Assembly (NCBI GenBank): GCA_013214065.1 | Contig: JABSPK010000011.1 | Coordinates: forward strand, 1 to 64,000 | DNA: 64,000 bases | Source: Flavobacteriaceae bacterium | Lineage (GTDB): Bacteria > Bacteroidota > Bacteroidia > Flavobacteriales > Flavobacteriaceae | Direction of reading: 5' to 3' | Part shown: piece by piece, positions 52,269-62,163 of the stretch | How the letters are laid out: each line of letters starts with the position of its first letter | How positions within the stretch are numbered: the stretch's first letter is position 1 | The notes under the pieces: generated by a model | The model's database searches: none | What the model was told of the DNA's origin: nothing | The model's input: the letters and a program-made list of their open reading frames with translations, nothing else | Position numbers and translations under genes: made by a program

Positions 52269-54278
52269 ATGGACAGCAACGAATTCAAAGCGGCGATACG
52301 ACAAGGGATACCCTCGACCCTACCCCCCGCTCCAGCAGCTAGCGAAGGGGGCAACCCCGCTCCAAAGCGAAAAGCCATCTTATCCGATGAAGAAAAAAAA
52401 CTGGCGGTACGCAATGCGCTGCGCTATTTTCCTGAAGCCTGGCATGGCGAATTGGCCCCTGAATTCGCGCAAGAACTGAACGAGTTGGGTCGCATCTACA
52501 TGCATCGATTCAAACCGCGATATGCCATGTACGCCCGGCCCATATCGGACTACCCGGCCCGAAGCCAACAGGCGGCGGCGATCATGTTGATGATTCAAAA
52601 CAATTTGGATCCGGCCGTGGCCCAGCATCCGAACGAGCTAATTACCTATGGGGGCAATGGAGCGGTTTTCCAGAACTGGGCGCAATACCTACTGACCATG
52701 AAATATTTGGCCGAAATGACCGACACCCAGACCCTGCATGTCTATTCCGGACATCCTATGGGACTCTTCCCGTCTTCCGAAAACGCACCAAGGGTGGTCG
52801 TGACCAATGGCATGATGATCCCGAACCACTCCCGACCCGACGACTGGGAACGCTACAATGCGTTAGGGGTGACCCAATACGGACAGATGACGGCCGGTTC
52901 CTATATGTACATCGGCCCCCAAGGCATCGTACACGGAACGACCATTACCGTAATGAACGCTTTCCGAAAAGTTTTAAAGACCGGGGAAACCCCCCAAGGC
53001 AAAATTTTCTTGACTGCCGGTCTTGGCGGCATGAGCGGGGCCCAGCCCAAAGCTGGTACGATTGCCAAATGCATTACGATCTGTGCTGAAGTCAACCCAA
53101 ATGCGGCCAAAAAACGCCATGAACAAGGATGGGTCGATGAATTGATTACCGACATCGACACCTTGGTCGAGAGAACCCGATCGGCGGTTGCGAACAAGGA
53201 AGTGGTTTCCTTGGCGTATATCGGCAACGTCATCGAAGTCTGGGAAGCCTTGTATGAAGGGGGCATCTACGTGCATCTCGGTTCAGACCAAACCTCGTTG
53301 CATAACCCTTGGGCCGGGGGGTACTATCCTGCAGGTTTGACCTATGCCGAAGCCAACACCTTAATGGTCGAGGATCCCGATCGTTTTAAGGAAGCGGTAC
53401 AACACTCCTTACGCCGTCAGGTTGCCATCATCAACAAACATGTGGCCAAAGGCACCTACTTTTTTGATTACGGCAATGCGTTTCTTTTGGAAGCGTCACG
53501 GGCCGGGGCTGAGATCATGGCAGAAAACGGAGCGGACTTCAGGTATCCTTCGTATGTACAGGATATTTTAGGGCCCATGTGCTTCGATTATGGTTTCGGG
53601 CCGTTTCGCTGGGTCTGCACCTCGGGCAAGCCTGAAGACCTCAGGAAGACCGATCAGATCGCCCTGAAAACTATGGAAGCGATCAAAAAAGGAGCTCCCG
53701 CAGAGATTGAACAGCAGATGCAAGACAACATCACCTGGATCGAAGATGCCGAGCAAAACAAATTGGTGGTCGGTTCACAAGCCCGTATCCTTTATGCCGA
53801 TGCCGAAGGTCGGTGCAAGATCGCCTTGGCCTTCAATAAGGCCGTTGCAAGTGGTACAATCAGTGCCCCGATCGTGTTGGGGCGGGACCATCATGATGTC
53901 AGCGGAACCGATTCCCCTTACCGCGAAACCAGCAACATCTACGATGGTAGTCGGTTCACGGCCGATATGGCCATCCAGAATGTTATCGGCGACAGTTTCA
54001 GGGGAGCGACCTGGGTATCGATCCACAACGGAGGTGGCGTGGGCTGGGGCGAGGTCATCAATGGCGGGTTCGGTATGGTTTTGGACGGTTCCAAAGCCGC
54101 CGAAGACAAACTCCGCAACATGTTGTTTTTCGATGTGAACAACGGTATTGCCCGACGTAGTTGGGCCAGAAACAGCGAGGCGCGCTTTGCGATAGCCCGC
54201 GAAATGGGCCGAACACCACAACTTCAGGTCACTTTACCACATTTAGTGGATGATGCCGTTTTGGATATGCTATTTTAG
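52269..54278 (+). CDS. hutU: Urocanate hydratase (long Bacteroidota form)
   Basis: 669 residues from the ATG at 52269, 1 nt after the hutI stop. Second step: hydration of urocanate to imidazolone-propionate with NAD+ as electrophile. Conserved urocanase regions: 'YGGNGAVFQNWAQYLLTMKYL', 'GQMTAGSYMYIGPQGIVHGT', 'AGLGGMSGAQPKA', 'LGSDQTSLHNPW.GGYYPA', 'GPMCFDYGFGPFRWVCTSG' (active-site Cys) and 'SIHNGGGVGWGEVINGGFG'. About 100 residues longer than the proteobacterial enzyme, which is usual for this phylum. Confidence 0.95.
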   Translation: MDSNEFKAAIRQGIPSTLPPAPAASEGGNPAPKRKAILSDEEKKLAVRNALRYFPEAWHGELAPEFAQELNELGRIYMHRFKPRYAMYARPISDYPARSQQAAAIMLMIQNNLDPAVAQHPNELITYGGNGAVFQNWAQYLLTMKYLAEMTDTQTLHVYSGHPMGLFPSSENAPRVVVTNGMMIPNHSRPDDWERYNALGVTQYGQMTAGSYMYIGPQGIVHGTTITVMNAFRKVLKTGETPQGKIFLTAGLGGMSGAQPKAGTIAKCITICAEVNPNAAKKRHEQGWVDELITDIDTLVERTRSAVANKEVVSLAYIGNVIEVWEALYEGGIYVHLGSDQTSLHNPWAGGYYPAGLTYAEANTLMVEDPDRFKEAVQHSLRRQVAIINKHVAKGTYFFDYGNAFLLEASRAGAEIMAENGADFRYPSYVQDILGPMCFDYGFGPFRWVCTSGKPEDLRKTDQIALKTMEAIKKGAPAEIEQQMQDNITWIEDAEQNKLVVGSQARILYADAEGRCKIALAFNKAVASGTISAPIVLGRDHHDVSGTDSPYRETSNIYDGSRFTADMAIQNVIGDSFRGATWVSIHNGGGVGWGEVINGGFGMVLDGSKAAEDKLRNMLFFDVNNGIARRSWARNSEARFAIAREMGRTPQLQVTLPHLVDDAVLDMLF

Positions 54279-54282
54279 TCGC

Positions 54283-55236
54283 ATGCCAAGTTATCGATCC
54301 CCCGCTAAGAAACATTGGTCAGGCCGACAATCGGATGCGCAGTTGTACCTGCACGAGAAAGTCGAAACCCTGGCTGTAGACGAATTAAGACCTGCGACCC
54401 GTCAATTCGGGCTGTTGGGATATGCCTGCGATGAAGGCGTCCATTTGAACCAAGGGCGTATCGGGGCGAACGAAGGTCCGGAGGCCATCCGGCGAATGTT
54501 GGGTAAAATGCCCAACCACATGAATGAAAACCAGCGTTTGATCGATTTGGGTTCGGTGGTATGCGACGACCATGATTTGGACGGCACCCAAGAACTCCTT
54601 GCCGAAAAAGTAGCCCTGATCCTTGAAAACAACACCTTCCCCATCCTTGTAGGCGGAGGGCATGATATGGCTTATGGTCATTACAACGGTATCAAGAACT
54701 ATTTACTTGCCAAAAAAAAGCGGCCCTCCATCGGTATTATCAATTTCGACGCCCACTTCGATTTGCGTAATGATAAAGACGGTCCGACCTCGGGCACACC
54801 TTTCTTTCAGATCGCCAACGAAAACGAACCTTTTGAATACCTATGCCTTGGTATCCGTAAAGATGCGAATGACCCAGACCTTTTTGAAATCGCCCACGAC
54901 CTGAACGTGACCTATGTGCTAAAAAACACCTTTCGGATCGAATTCGTCAAAGAGATCAACACCTGGATCCGGGCTTTTATGGACAAGGTCGACCATGTGT
55001 ACGTAACCATCGATCTTGACGGTTTCGCTTCGGCCTATGCCCCTGGGGTCAGTGCCCCCTCACCTATGGGATTCTCGCCCGATGTGGTCCTTGAAAGTTT
55101 GGAAACGATAACCGCTTCCGGAAAATTGATCAGCCTCGATATCGCCGAGATGAATCCGAAGTTTGATGTAGATGGTATGACGGCCCGGCTTGCCGCCTCA
55201 CTGATCCACCATATCGTGCATGCCGAATTCCCCTAA
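54283..55236 (+). CDS. hutG: Formimidoylglutamase (arginase superfamily)
   Basis: 317 residues from the ATG at 54283, 4 nt after the hutU stop. Releases formamide from N-formimino-glutamate to give glutamate. Binuclear Mn site motifs are complete: 'LVGGGHDMAYGHYN' (His), 'IINFDAHFDLRN' (Asp-x-His-x-Asp) and 'VYVTIDLDGFASAYAPGVSAPSPMGF' (Asp-x-Asp). Other ureohydrolases such as arginase or agmatinase share these motifs, but the operon context fixes the role. Completes the four-step histidine to glutamate route. Confidence 0.95.
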   Translation: MPSYRSPAKKHWSGRQSDAQLYLHEKVETLAVDELRPATRQFGLLGYACDEGVHLNQGRIGANEGPEAIRRMLGKMPNHMNENQRLIDLGSVVCDDHDLDGTQELLAEKVALILENNTFPILVGGGHDMAYGHYNGIKNYLLAKKKRPSIGIINFDAHFDLRNDKDGPTSGTPFFQIANENEPFEYLCLGIRKDANDPDLFEIAHDLNVTYVLKNTFRIEFVKEINTWIRAFMDKVDHVYVTIDLDGFASAYAPGVSAPSPMGFSPDVVLESLETITASGKLISLDIAEMNPKFDVDGMTARLAASLIHHIVHAEFP

Positions 55237-55706
55237 CAAAAAAAGCCTCCCATAAGGAAAGCCTTTCATTGGTATCCATCTTTGGATGGGACAACCGGAT
55301 CTCAACCCTTCGGATTGAAATCCAACACAACGCCACAAAGATATAGCTTATTCGCGAAACGCAAACTTTTTGGCCAAATTCGATGTCCTTAACGAGCGAC
55401 CACGACCCTTCCCGAATTGCAAATGACCCTTGTTCGCACAGGTATGGACCCATTTCTACGAAAAATTTACGCAAACGTTTTCGAAAAACATTTCGAACAG
55501 CAGGAAAATAATTTCAACTTATTGTTTTTCAAATATTTATAGGATTATTTCCATGCAGCGAACTACGCCCGGCAAGGTGAGTCCAAGATGAGCTTCCGTT
55601 GTTAAAAAATTCAAAATCCCATCTTTTCAAAAATACCTTTAGCTCCATGGCAGCGGGATTAACTGACCCCTGTCCAACTGAATAATTAACGACTAAACTT
55701 TTAACT
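55237..55706. other. Intergenic region upstream of the SusC gene
   Basis: Follows the hut operon and carries the control region of the SusC-SusD unit. No gene is recognised. A LacI-type operator-like cluster lies at 55471-55497. No clear terminator was found after hutG, only imperfect hairpins around 55245-55320. Confidence 0.5.
55471..55497. promoter_or_regulatory. Candidate operator upstream of SusC
   Basis: AAACGTTT (55473-55480, palindromic with central CG as in LacI-family operators) overlaps TTTTCGAAAA (55478-55487), with a further TTTCGAA at 55491-55497. TTTTCGAAAA recurs before xylB (60495-60504). Joint control of the two units by one regulator, not encoded here, is inferred. Confidence 0.45.
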
Positions 55707-58700
55707 ATGACAAGCAACTTGATCAGAAGTATCGCTGTGCTTTTCTTTGTGTTGTACAGCACCGTATCGAGTGCACAGACCATCACGGGAAATGTCGCTG
55801 ACAATACCGGCCCTTTGGCTGGTGCGACCGTCTTTGAGAAGGGAACTTCCAACGGCACACAGACCGATTTTGACGGCAATTTTTCCATTGACGTTTCCAA
55901 TCCGAATGCCATTTTAGTGGTCAGCTATATCGGTTTTGCCTCTCAAGAAGTCGAAGCGAACGGTCAAAGCCCGCTTCGGGTAATCTTGGTCGAAGATGCC
56001 CAGGCATTGGAGGAAATCGTGGTCATTGGATATGGCCAGACCCAAAACAAACGAACGGTATCACAAGCCATAAACACCGTGTCTTCAGAACGTATAGCCT
56101 CCCTTCCAGTGGCGCGACCTGAAGCCGCATTGCAAGGTACCGCTCCCGGAATCGTGGTGATGCAGAATTCAGGTGCCCCTGGGGCGCCGTTGACTATTAG
56201 GCTTCGGGGTACGGCAACCCCGGGCAATTCACAACCTTTGTTTCTGGTGGATGGAATCCAAGTACCCAACATCGATTTCGTGAATCCCTATGACATCCAA
56301 TCGATCTCAACCCTAAAAGATGCGGCCGCTTCGGCGATATACGGAGCCCGTGCCGCGAATGGCGTGCTCTTGGTGGAAACCAAAAAAGGCCATCGCAATA
56401 CGGATAAGATATCGATATCCATCGATGGATACACCGGCTTTCAAGATCGGGTCAATACACCGAACTTGATGAACACCGCACAGTACGTCGAGTACTACAA
56501 CCAATATCAGACCCGTGTCGGTGGCAATACCATTGCCGCATCCGACATCCCAAACTTACCGAACACCGATTGGTATGACGTGCTGTACGATTCCAGTGCC
56601 CCGAAAAGCCTGTTGAGCGTCTCCCTGGCTGGTGGGGGTGAAAAATCGAACTTCTCCGTTTCGGGCAGTCTTTTCGATCAACAAGGATTGATCGGCGGGG
56701 ATGCTGGAAAATCAGGATTTGATCGCAAAACCTTGAACTTGAATTTCAGTACGGAGGTGGTTAAAAACGTCAATCTGAATATCGGTGCCAATCTCATCCG
56801 AAATACCAGGCAACGGTTGCCCGGTGAGAACGACGATACGGTTAGCGCCGGAAACCCGTTCAACCAATTGGCGTCATTACTCCCGTTGTTCCCGGTTTTC
56901 GATGAAGCGGGAAATCCATTTGACGTTAGTGCCCAAAACGGCCCTTCGGAAGTCAACGGCATCTCCATCCCGAAAATCAACGGCCCATTCAATCCGATCA
57001 TTCCGATCGAGTTTTCAACGATTGAAGATGTCGCCGATTTGAAACTTTTCAACATCGGAGCTTCTTGGGACATCCAAAGTGATTTGACCTTCAACCTCGG
57101 TACCAGCTATTATGAAAATCGTACCCGAACCAAAAGTTTTCAAGAAGCGTATGATTTCAGGGGAGGCAGCGTACCCAATGGTTTGGCATCCTTAGGGACC
57201 GGAACCAACCAACTCGATGAGACCTTGGCCAACAGCAGATGGTCACAGATCGATGCCACTTTGAATTACGGTTTTGACGCGCTACCTGAAGACCACAATC
57301 TAGAAGTGATCGTCGGTACTTCATTTTATGAGCGAAAGTTCGAAACCTCATCGCGACAAGCCCAGGGCCTATTGGTGAACAATTTCGGGGATGCGAATTT
57401 CGCGCAAGTCGGAGATCAGACCAATATCATCACTCCTTTTCCCGATTTCAGCAATACCGAACGATTGATGGCATACTTTGGTAGGGCCTTGTACAACTAC
57501 AAGGAGAAATACCTGTTCTCGGCATCGCTCAGAGCGGATGCCTCCAGCAAATTCGGACCGGGTAACAGAACCGGATACTTCCCGTCGTTCTCAGGAGGTT
57601 GGGTGCTATCAGAAGAAGATTGGTTCGGTGACTCCCCGTTTGACCTATTCAAAGTGCGGGCCAGTTGGGGTATCAGTGGTGCCGATAACATTGCCGACGA
57701 TCAATATCGAGCGACCTTCTCCGCAAATTCGGGGAGCATCATCAACAACCAGTTCATCGTGGGTCTCAATCAAAATGTATTGCCCAATCAAGATATCAAA
57801 TGGGAAGAGACCACCCAGGCGAACATTGGGTTGGATGCCAATTTATTCGATAATACCTTGGGCATCACCCTCGATTATTACACCAATACGACCAACGACA
57901 TCCTCTTGAATGTCGGAGGCTCGACGGCTATCGGAATCCCTTTGGCCGCCCAGAATGTCGGTGAAGTCAAGAACAGTGGTTTCGAAGCCTTGGTTTCCTA
58001 TCGCAAGCGCTATGCCAATGGGTTCCGATGGAATGCGGATTTCAACATTGCCTTCAATGACAATGAAGTAAAGGATCTAGGTGGATTAAGCGCCTTGACC
58101 TCGGGAAACACCTTGGTCTTCGCCAGCCCGATTTCAGCGACATTCGAAGGGGAGTCGATTGGGGGCTTCTTTGGCTTCAAATCAACAGGCACCGATGCTG
58201 ACGGTGAATTGATCTTTGAAGATCTAAACGGCGATGGTTCGATTACTACCGACGACCGACAGATCATTGGTAACCCGCTACCCGATTTCACATACGGATT
58301 CAATCTTGGGGCCAATTTCAAAGGGTTCGATTTCAGCACCTTCTTCTATGGCTCACAAGGCAATGATATCTACGATGCCACTGTTAGGAACGATTTCGCC
58401 TTTTCGAATAGACCGGCCTCTTATTTGGACAACGGGGTCATCAACGTGCTCGGAAACGTGAATGAAAGCAGCACCCTGGGTGAGGTATCGAGTTTTTATG
58501 TCAAAGACGGTTCCTTTTTGAAAATGCGCACCATCACCGTGGGCTATAGCCTACCCGAAAAGGTATTGCAACAAATCGGCCTACAACGGGCTCGCTTCTA
58601 CCTGACCGGTGAAAATTTGTTGGTCTTTACCGACTACGACGGCGCCGATCCTGAAATAGGGCAGCAAAACGCCGCGAACACCTTGGACATCGGAATCGAC

Positions 58701-58757
58701 CGAGGATTCTACCCCGCTCCAAAAAGCGTGTTGTTAGGATTTAACCTTCAATTTTAA
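55707..58757 (+). CDS. SusC/RagA-type TonB-linked outer membrane receptor
   Basis: 1016 residues. Signal peptide ending 'SSAQ', then a carboxypeptidase-like (CarbopepD_reg) domain (about 25-100: 'ITGNVADNTGPLAGATVFEKGTSNGTQTDFDGNFSI'). Next is the TonB box/plug region ('EEIVVIGYGQTQNKRTVSQAI', 'FLVDGIQVPN' and 'ISTLKDAAASAIYGARAANGVLLVETKKG', the SusC signature), then a large barrel ending on 'KSVLLGFNLQF' with terminal Phe. It imports oligosaccharides with its SusD partner, whose gene starts 11 nt downstream. The xylose genes that follow suggest a xylose-containing glycan. Confidence 0.96.
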   Translation: MTSNLIRSIAVLFFVLYSTVSSAQTITGNVADNTGPLAGATVFEKGTSNGTQTDFDGNFSIDVSNPNAILVVSYIGFASQEVEANGQSPLRVILVEDAQALEEIVVIGYGQTQNKRTVSQAINTVSSERIASLPVARPEAALQGTAPGIVVMQNSGAPGAPLTIRLRGTATPGNSQPLFLVDGIQVPNIDFVNPYDIQSISTLKDAAASAIYGARAANGVLLVETKKGHRNTDKISISIDGYTGFQDRVNTPNLMNTAQYVEYYNQYQTRVGGNTIAASDIPNLPNTDWYDVLYDSSAPKSLLSVSLAGGGEKSNFSVSGSLFDQQGLIGGDAGKSGFDRKTLNLNFSTEVVKNVNLNIGANLIRNTRQRLPGENDDTVSAGNPFNQLASLLPLFPVFDEAGNPFDVSAQNGPSEVNGISIPKINGPFNPIIPIEFSTIEDVADLKLFNIGASWDIQSDLTFNLGTSYYENRTRTKSFQEAYDFRGGSVPNGLASLGTGTNQLDETLANSRWSQIDATLNYGFDALPEDHNLEVIVGTSFYERKFETSSRQAQGLLVNNFGDANFAQVGDQTNIITPFPDFSNTERLMAYFGRALYNYKEKYLFSASLRADASSKFGPGNRTGYFPSFSGGWVLSEEDWFGDSPFDLFKVRASWGISGADNIADDQYRATFSANSGSIINNQFIVGLNQNVLPNQDIKWEETTQANIGLDANLFDNTLGITLDYYTNTTNDILLNVGGSTAIGIPLAAQNVGEVKNSGFEALVSYRKRYANGFRWNADFNIAFNDNEVKDLGGLSALTSGNTLVFASPISATFEGESIGGFFGFKSTGTDADGELIFEDLNGDGSITTDDRQIIGNPLPDFTYGFNLGANFKGFDFSTFFYGSQGNDIYDATVRNDFAFSNRPASYLDNGVINVLGNVNESSTLGEVSSFYVKDGSFLKMRTITVGYSLPEKVLQQIGLQRARFYLTGENLLVFTDYDGADPEIGQQNAANTLDIGIDRGFYPAPKSVLLGFNLQF

Positions 58758-58768
58758 AAAAACAAGCA

Positions 58769-60364
58769 ATGAAAAATAATAGTTTCATCACATCGATAAT
58801 ATGCAGTGCCGCTTTAAGTCTATTCTTGGTCTCCTGCGAACAAGATGACCTTTTGGATGTTGGATCCGAAACGGTACTGCGTGAAGACGGCCTGACCGAA
58901 GAAGCTGCCGAAGCCTTTATCGCAGCGGCATATGACCCTATGCAGTGGCAAAACCTTGGAGTCAATGAAGGGAATGCAAAACACATCTTTCCCGTCATGT
59001 GGCAAGGCATCCGAGCCGATGATATGGTATCGCAATGGGCGACTTTTTGGCAACCCGGATTGCTTCTCGATGACCTCAACCTGATGCAATCGAACAATAC
59101 CAATGTGGCCGCACTTTGGCAAAAGTGGTTTACCGGGGTTTCAAGGGCCAACAACGTCATTCAAAGTTTGGAAACTTCCGAAGCCGGAAACAAAGATCTG
59201 ATCATTGCCGAAGCGAAATTCCTGCGAGCGTTCTATTATTTCGAATTGGTCAGGAGTTTTGGTGGTGTTCCGTTGATCACTCAAAATCCAACCGATGTCA
59301 GTGAAGTAGAACTTACCGGACGGGCAACAGCAGCCGAAATCTATGCACAGGTCAAACAAGACCTTGGGGAGGCCATTTCGGATTTACCCGCACGTGCAGA
59401 CACCCCAGAGGGTCGGGCCACCGCGGGTGCCGCTAGAACCTTGCTGGCCAAGGTGCATTTGATGCTAGGCGAATACGCCCAGGTTTTGGAACAGACCAAC
59501 GCGGTGATCGCCTCGGGCGAATATGCTTTGGAAACTTCCTTTGCCAATAATTTTACGGTCGACAACGAATATGGTGTGGAATCGATTTTTGAAATCGGTT
59601 ACCTATCCGGTGTCAACAACGGCTTTTTCGAAGCGGTAGGGACTGCGGCCGAAGGTTCATCTTCCTACCAAATGTTCGGCTACATCTTCAACAACAACGG
59701 TGCTTTCGGCAACAGTGTGCCAAGGCCTGAATTGATTGCCCTATATGAAAATGAAGACAGCCGAAAAGATGCCACCTTCATCACGCCTGAATCCATTCTT
59801 GAAAACGGTCCGCAAAGCTGTGGTTGTTTGGTATTCAATCCTGACGGTACGGTCGTGTTCGGTGATGACGGCAATGAAAGTCAATGGATCGGCACGGACA
59901 TTTACAACTTCTTTTGGCTGGTCAATGACAACTCATGGGTCTCTCGGGCCAGCATGCGTAAATACAATATCGGTCAAAACGTGAACATTCCGACCATTAG
60001 CCAAGATGACCTCAACGAAAAGGTCTTCCGCTATGCCGAAGTATTGCTAATGCATTCCGAAGCCAGTCTTTTTGCCTCAGGAGCTACCGCCATGACCGGT
60101 CAAGGGGCATTCGACATGGTTCGCAACAGGGCGTATAACGGGGCCGCACCTGCAGTAACGCTTACTTTGGAAAGTTTGAAACTTGAACGAAGAAAGGAAT
60201 TGGCTACCGAAGGCTGGAACCGTTTCTCGGACTTAATCCGTTGGAATGACGCGGCCACGGCTTTGGCCTTTAAGAATTTTACCCCCGGCAGGGATGAGCT
60301 TTTACCGATTCCACTATCTGAAATTGAAGCCAACCCCCTGCTAGAACAAAATCCAGGGTACTAA
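58769..60364 (+). CDS. SusD/RagB-type glycan-binding lipoprotein
   Basis: 531 residues. Signal peptide with lipobox LVSC (acylated Cys near residue 23) and acidic 'EQDDLLDV' surface-export-like residues just after it. TPR-rich body typical of SusD: 'NNVIQSLETSEAGNKDLIIAEAKFLRAFYYFELVRSFGGVPLITQNPTDVSEV' and 'YAQVKQDLGEAISDLP'. The C-terminal 'FRYAEVLLMHSEA', 'LERRKELATEGWNRFSDLIRWNDA' and 'LLPIPLSEIEANPLLEQNPGY' are the family hallmarks. It captures glycan at the surface and closes over the SusC channel. A strong terminator follows. Confidence 0.96.
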   Translation: MKNNSFITSIICSAALSLFLVSCEQDDLLDVGSETVLREDGLTEEAAEAFIAAAYDPMQWQNLGVNEGNAKHIFPVMWQGIRADDMVSQWATFWQPGLLLDDLNLMQSNNTNVAALWQKWFTGVSRANNVIQSLETSEAGNKDLIIAEAKFLRAFYYFELVRSFGGVPLITQNPTDVSEVELTGRATAAEIYAQVKQDLGEAISDLPARADTPEGRATAGAARTLLAKVHLMLGEYAQVLEQTNAVIASGEYALETSFANNFTVDNEYGVESIFEIGYLSGVNNGFFEAVGTAAEGSSSYQMFGYIFNNNGAFGNSVPRPELIALYENEDSRKDATFITPESILENGPQSCGCLVFNPDGTVVFGDDGNESQWIGTDIYNFFWLVNDNSWVSRASMRKYNIGQNVNIPTISQDDLNEKVFRYAEVLLMHSEASLFASGATAMTGQGAFDMVRNRAYNGAAPAVTLTLESLKLERRKELATEGWNRFSDLIRWNDAATALAFKNFTPGRDELLPIPLSEIEANPLLEQNPGY

Positions 60365-60414
60365 ATCCGTTACCCCATTTTTTGGATTAGTTGATTAAGT
60401 TTGAGTTTTTCGGT

Positions 60415-60445
60415 AAAAGGGGTGCCCTTCGCACCCCTTTTTTTT
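60415..60445 (+). terminator. Intrinsic terminator after SusD
   Basis: Stem AAAAGGGGTGC / GCACCCCTTTT with loop CCTTC and a T-run, 50 nt after the SusD stop codon. Confidence 0.9.
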
Positions 60446-60469
60446 CCGTTTTCTTTTTGGTTTGGAAAG

Positions 60470-60514
60470 TGCTTTCGAAAATTTTACGAAAAGCTTTTCG
60501 AAAACTTTTCGTAA
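60470..60514. promoter_or_regulatory. Palindrome cluster upstream of xylB, candidate operator
   Basis: CGAAAAGCTTTTCG at 60487-60500 is a perfect 14-bp palindrome, overlapped by TTTTCGAAAA (60495-60504) and flanked by CTTTCGAAA (60472-60480) and CTTTTCGT. The TTTTCGAAAA decamer also occurs upstream of SusC. Binding by a xylose-responsive LacI- or XylR-type regulator is inferred. Confidence 0.5.
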
Positions 60515-60674
60515 TCTTAGTTTTAAGATTCAAATTATTGATTAACAAAAACTTATACAAAAATAGGATTGAATTTATAATGGCCGCTTCTCAAGGAATT
60601 CCACGAATTCCAATGCTTGATTTCCTGCGAATGCCGGCTTAGCCCCTATATTTGGTAAAGACCTGATCCCAATA

Positions 60675-62153
60675 ATGTACTATTTAGGAATTGACATAGG
60701 AAGTTCTTCGGTCAAACTGGCCCTGATCGATGCCGACACCGGAAAGAGTATCGGTGTCGTGCAAGAACCGGAAAAGGAAATGACCATTCGATCGCCCAAA
60801 AAAGGGTGGGCCGAACAAGCTCCGGAAGATTGGTGGTCGAACGTTTGTAAGGGCATCGAACGCTTGAAACACCAAACCGAGGTGGATGCCGATGCCATAC
60901 GAGGAATCGGCATCGCCTATCAAATGCACGGCTTGGTCGTAGTTGACCAATCGGGAAATTCGCTACGAAACAGTATCATTTGGTGTGACAGTCGAGCCGT
61001 AAAAATCGGCAATGAGGCCTTCGAAGCCCTTGGTACGACCCATTGTGAAAGCCATCTATTGAATTCCCCAGGGAATTTCACCGCTTCCAAACTGGCTTGG
61101 GTAAAAAGCAATGAGCCCGAGCTGTATGACCAGATCCATAAATTCATGCTGCCCGGCGACTATGTGGCTTTTCGCTTTTCGGATACTATGAACACCACCA
61201 TATCGGGACTTTCGGAAGGGATTTTTTGGGATTTTGAAAAAGACACCCTATCCGAAGCGATACTAGCACACTTTGGTTTCTCCAAAGAGCTGGTCCCTGA
61301 CCTCGTCCCCACGTTTGGGGTACAGGCAACCGTTTCGGCCAAAGGAAGCGAAGAAAGCGGATTGAAGGAAGGGACTCCGATTTTATACCGGGCCGGGGAC
61401 CAACCGAACAATGCCCTATCGCTCAATGTCCTGCGTCCCGGCGAGGTCGCCGCCACCGGAGGTACCTCAGGGGTGATGTACGCGGTCACCGATTCGACTT
61501 CGGTGAGCGAATGCGCCAAAGTCAACAATTTCGCTCACGTAAACTATGCTATCGGACAACGACAGCGCATTGGAAAGTTACTGTGCATCAATGGGGCAGG
61601 TATCCAATACCGCTGGTTATTGGATAACCTGGATATCGATTCCTACGACCAAATGAATGCGCTGGCTTCGACAATAGATGTCGGTTCGGACGGACTCATC
61701 CTCATCCCCTTTGGCAATGGGGCCGAACGCATGCTTTTGAACCAAGAGGTCGGCACCCGCTTGCTCAATCTCGACCTGAACAGGCACCAAAAGGGCCACG
61801 TCTGCAGGGCCGCCCTTGAAGGCATTGCTTTTGCCTTTGTCTACGGCTTCGAGATCATGCAAAAAGACGGGGTTGATCCCAAAGTGATCCGCGCCGGGAA
61901 CGACAACCTCTTCCGGTCTGCGATTTTCGCCAACACCGTGGCCACCATGCTTGACAAAGAAATTGAAATTTACGATACCACCGGGGCCGTCGGGGCCGCT
62001 CGCGCCTGCATCCTTCAAAATGGGGACTACGACGCCTTTACGGCGGTCATGGGCAACGACCATGTGATGACCTTCATGCCCCTTGATAACAAGGAGCCCT
62101 ATCGTGAAGCGTACCGGAAATGGAAAGAAGAATTGAAACTGATCTTAACATAA
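60675..62153 (+). CDS. xylB: Xylulokinase
   Basis: 492 residues, FGGY kinase. Phosphorylates D-xylulose to xylulose-5-phosphate. '[18 protein letters not shown]' (phosphate-1 loop), '[16 protein letters not shown]', 'IIWCDSRA', '[19 protein letters not shown]', the catalytic Asp in '[13 protein letters not shown]', and the adenosine-binding '[21 protein letters not shown]' region. 'YQMHGLV' is typical of xylulokinases within the FGGY family. It lies 10 nt upstream of xylA, confirming the pathway. Confidence 0.95.
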   Translation: MYYLGIDIGSSSVKLALIDADTGKSIGVVQEPEKEMTIRSPKKGWAEQAPEDWWSNVCKGIERLKHQTEVDADAIRGIGIAYQMHGLVVVDQSGNSLRNSIIWCDSRAVKIGNEAFEALGTTHCESHLLNSPGNFTASKLAWVKSNEPELYDQIHKFMLPGDYVAFRFSDTMNTTISGLSEGIFWDFEKDTLSEAILAHFGFSKELVPDLVPTFGVQATVSAKGSEESGLKEGTPILYRAGDQPNNALSLNVLRPGEVAATGGTSGVMYAVTDSTSVSECAKVNNFAHVNYAIGQRQRIGKLLCINGAGIQYRWLLDNLDIDSYDQMNALASTIDVGSDGLILIPFGNGAERMLLNQEVGTRLLNLDLNRHQKGHVCRAALEGIAFAFVYGFEIMQKDGVDPKVIRAGNDNLFRSAIFANTVATMLDKEIEIYDTTGAVGAARACILQNGDYDAFTAVMGNDHVMTFMPLDNKEPYREAYRKWKEELKLILT

Positions 62154-62163
62154 ACACATAATA

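Larger units (their letters stand above)
60365..60674. other. Intergenic region with terminator and xyl control region
   Basis: Contains the SusC-SusD terminator (60415-60445), a palindrome cluster (60470-60514) and a TATATTTG box (60647-60654, TAnnTTTG) 20 nt before xylB that lacks a matching -33 TTG. A short plus-strand open frame through it has no coding character. Confidence 0.6.

Noticed and set aside
55237-55330. Possible intrinsic terminator after hutG
   Set aside because: Short repeats such as AAGCCT/AAGCCTTT are direct or imperfect and do not form a stable stem with a T-tract.
60391-60642. Plus-strand open frame of 83 codons before xylB
   Set aside because: It spans the SusD terminator and the palindrome cluster and encodes no recognisable sequence.
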